A DNA stretch of 16,723 nucleotides from JANOAR01 sp031411235 (lineage in GTDB: Bacteria; Verrucomicrobiota; Verrucomicrobiia; Verrucomicrobiales; Verrucomicrobiaceae): the NCBI GenBank assembly GCA_031411235.1, contig JANOAR010000285.1, forward strand, positions 1 through 16,723. Direction: 5' to 3'. Below the pieces are notes generated by a model. The model saw only the letters and a list, made by a program, of their open reading frames with translations, was not told the origin of the DNA and ran no database searches. This document shows positions 16,346 through 16,723 of the stretch, piece by piece. Within the stretch, counting starts at the first letter, position 1, and every line of letters starts with the position of its first letter. The position numbers and the translations under genes are program-made.

Positions 16346-16723
16346 ATGAACACAACAGCCCAATCTCAAGTGACCCAAAACAAAGTGAAGCGTCGTCGGT
16401 ATGACGAGCCGTTCAAACGCGACGCCGTCGCCCTCCTGGAGGGCGGGCGCGGAGCGACCCAGCTCGCTCGCGAGCTAGGCATCTCGCAGTGGAACCTGCG
16501 CTGCCAGCCCCGTAGAGTTGGCCGTGGCCCTCGCCGACCTGCGCCGCGAACTCGACGCCACCATCCGCCAGCGCGACATTTTAAAAAAAGCCTTGGCCAT
16601 CGTCTCCCAGGAACCTGCGAGCGCTACACGCTGATCAACGAACTCCGCCACGACCACCCCACCATGAACATCCGAGAAGCCTGCACCACCCTGGAAGTCA
16701 GCCCCAGCGGCTACTATGCCCAT
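16346..16723 (+). CDS. IS3-family transposase frame: OrfA N-terminus running in frame into OrfB (incomplete, probably mutated)
   Basis: From the ATG at 16346 the frame is open for 126 codons to the window edge. Residues 15-52 (KRRRYDEPFKRDAVALLEGG, then RGATQLARELGISQWNLR) are the OrfA helix-turn-helix that binds the IS ends. Residues 53-80 are Arg/Pro-rich nonsense, the result of reading OrfA out of frame. From residue 93 the frame becomes genuine OrfB start (RYTLINELRHDHPTMNIREA, then TTLEVSPSGYYAH). The displaced OrfA second half is in the next frame at 16503. An indel near 16502 therefore breaks OrfA and joins its head directly to OrfB. Activity is doubtful because the zipper is lost, although the fused frame avoids the need for ribosomal frameshifting. 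Confidence 0.7.
   Translation, partial: MNTTAQSQVTQNKVKRRRYDEPFKRDAVALLEGGRGATQLARELGISQWNLRCQPRRVGRGPRRPAPRTRRHHPPARHFKKSLGHRLPGTCERYTLINELRHDHPTMNIREACTTLEVSPSGYYAH
16503..16634 (+). pseudogene. Displaced second half of IS3 OrfA (leucine-zipper region)
   Basis: In the +1 frame relative to the transposase ATG, codons from 16503 read ASPVELAVALADLRREL, then DATIRQRDILKKALAIVSQE, and stop at TGA 16632-16634. This is the typical OrfA C-terminal heptad region used for multimerisation. It has no start of its own and follows WNLR of the helix-turn-helix half with a missing or altered linker. It is therefore a frame-broken part of orfA. Confidence 0.75.
16583..16590 (+). promoter_or_regulatory. 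A7G programmed -1 frameshift site of the IS
   Basis: In the OrfA second-half frame the codons are TTA AAA AAA GCC, giving the heptamer A AAA AAA used by IS3-family elements for -1 frameshifting. A -1 slip moves from the OrfA zipper frame into the OrfB frame, as expected for making OrfAB. Because of the upstream indel, this site no longer connects to the OrfA start codon. Confidence 0.65.

Larger units (their letters stand above)
16281..16723 (+). mobile_element. IS3-family insertion sequence, left part (cut by right edge)
   Basis: Identified by the OrfA helix-turn-helix, the OrfA leucine-zipper segment, an A7 slippery run, and the start of OrfB, in IS3 order. The exact left end is uncertain. 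IS3 ends usually begin TG, and candidates are TGCCCC at 16281 and TGTCCC at 16260, 65 and 86 bp before the transposase ATG. The right end, the DDE catalytic domain and any target duplication are beyond the window. Confidence 0.75.

Noticed and set aside
16053..16349. 98-codon plus-strand frame before the transposase
   Set aside because: No domain or signal peptide and random-looking composition; its TGA overlap with the transposase ATG looks accidental.
1..16723. CRISPR arrays, tRNA or rRNA genes, prophage genes
   Set aside because: No regularly spaced repeats, cloverleaf or rRNA-like sequence, or phage-type proteins were seen on reading both strands.

Overview
The window looks like a piece of a GC-rich Gram-negative chromosome, most likely from the Verrucomicrobiota or a related PVC-group bacterium. 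That placement is an inference. It rests on the secreted beta-propeller/methyltransferase fusion at the right, a gene type I associate with planctomycetes and verrucomicrobia, on the secreted hydrolases, and on the lack of Shine-Dalgarno sequences before most starts. No rRNA, tRNA or other phylogenetic marker is present to settle it.

Layout, left to right. (1) The 5' end of glnS (glutaminyl-tRNA synthetase) leaves the left edge on the minus strand. (2) A divergent plus-strand gene encodes a secreted GHL10/DUF187 glycoside hydrolase-like protein. (3) Convergent to it lies ppk1 (polyphosphate kinase), preceded on the same strand by a small four-helix membrane protein. (4) Next is a minus-strand block that reads like one operon in the order TolC-like outer-membrane factor, periplasmic adaptor, RND pump, then a secreted two-domain hydrolase (isochorismatase-like plus SGNH). 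The gaps are 5, 6 and 24 nt. The first three genes make a complete tripartite heavy-metal-type efflux machine. The fourth may be carried along for transcription. (5) A 1349-residue secreted protein follows on the same strand. It has a PQQ-type beta-propeller interrupted by a coiled coil, a class I methyltransferase-like domain, a second propeller and a malectin-like C-terminal domain. (6) A 365-bp gene-free stretch holds several inverted repeats. (7) At the right edge is the left part of an IS3-family insertion sequence whose orfA carries an indel that shifts its frame.

How the parts fit: glnS and ppk1 are housekeeping or stress-metabolism genes. The GHL10 protein, the isochorismatase/SGNH protein and the propeller fusion all carry signal peptides, so they act in the envelope or outside the cell. 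The efflux operon spans both membranes. The most interesting object is the propeller/methyltransferase fusion: a methyltransferase-like fold exported behind a signal peptide, where S-adenosylmethionine would not be expected. Its start codon lies inside a perfect 10-bp inverted repeat and overlaps the stop of a five-codon upstream ORF. No CRISPR array, prophage or defence island was seen.
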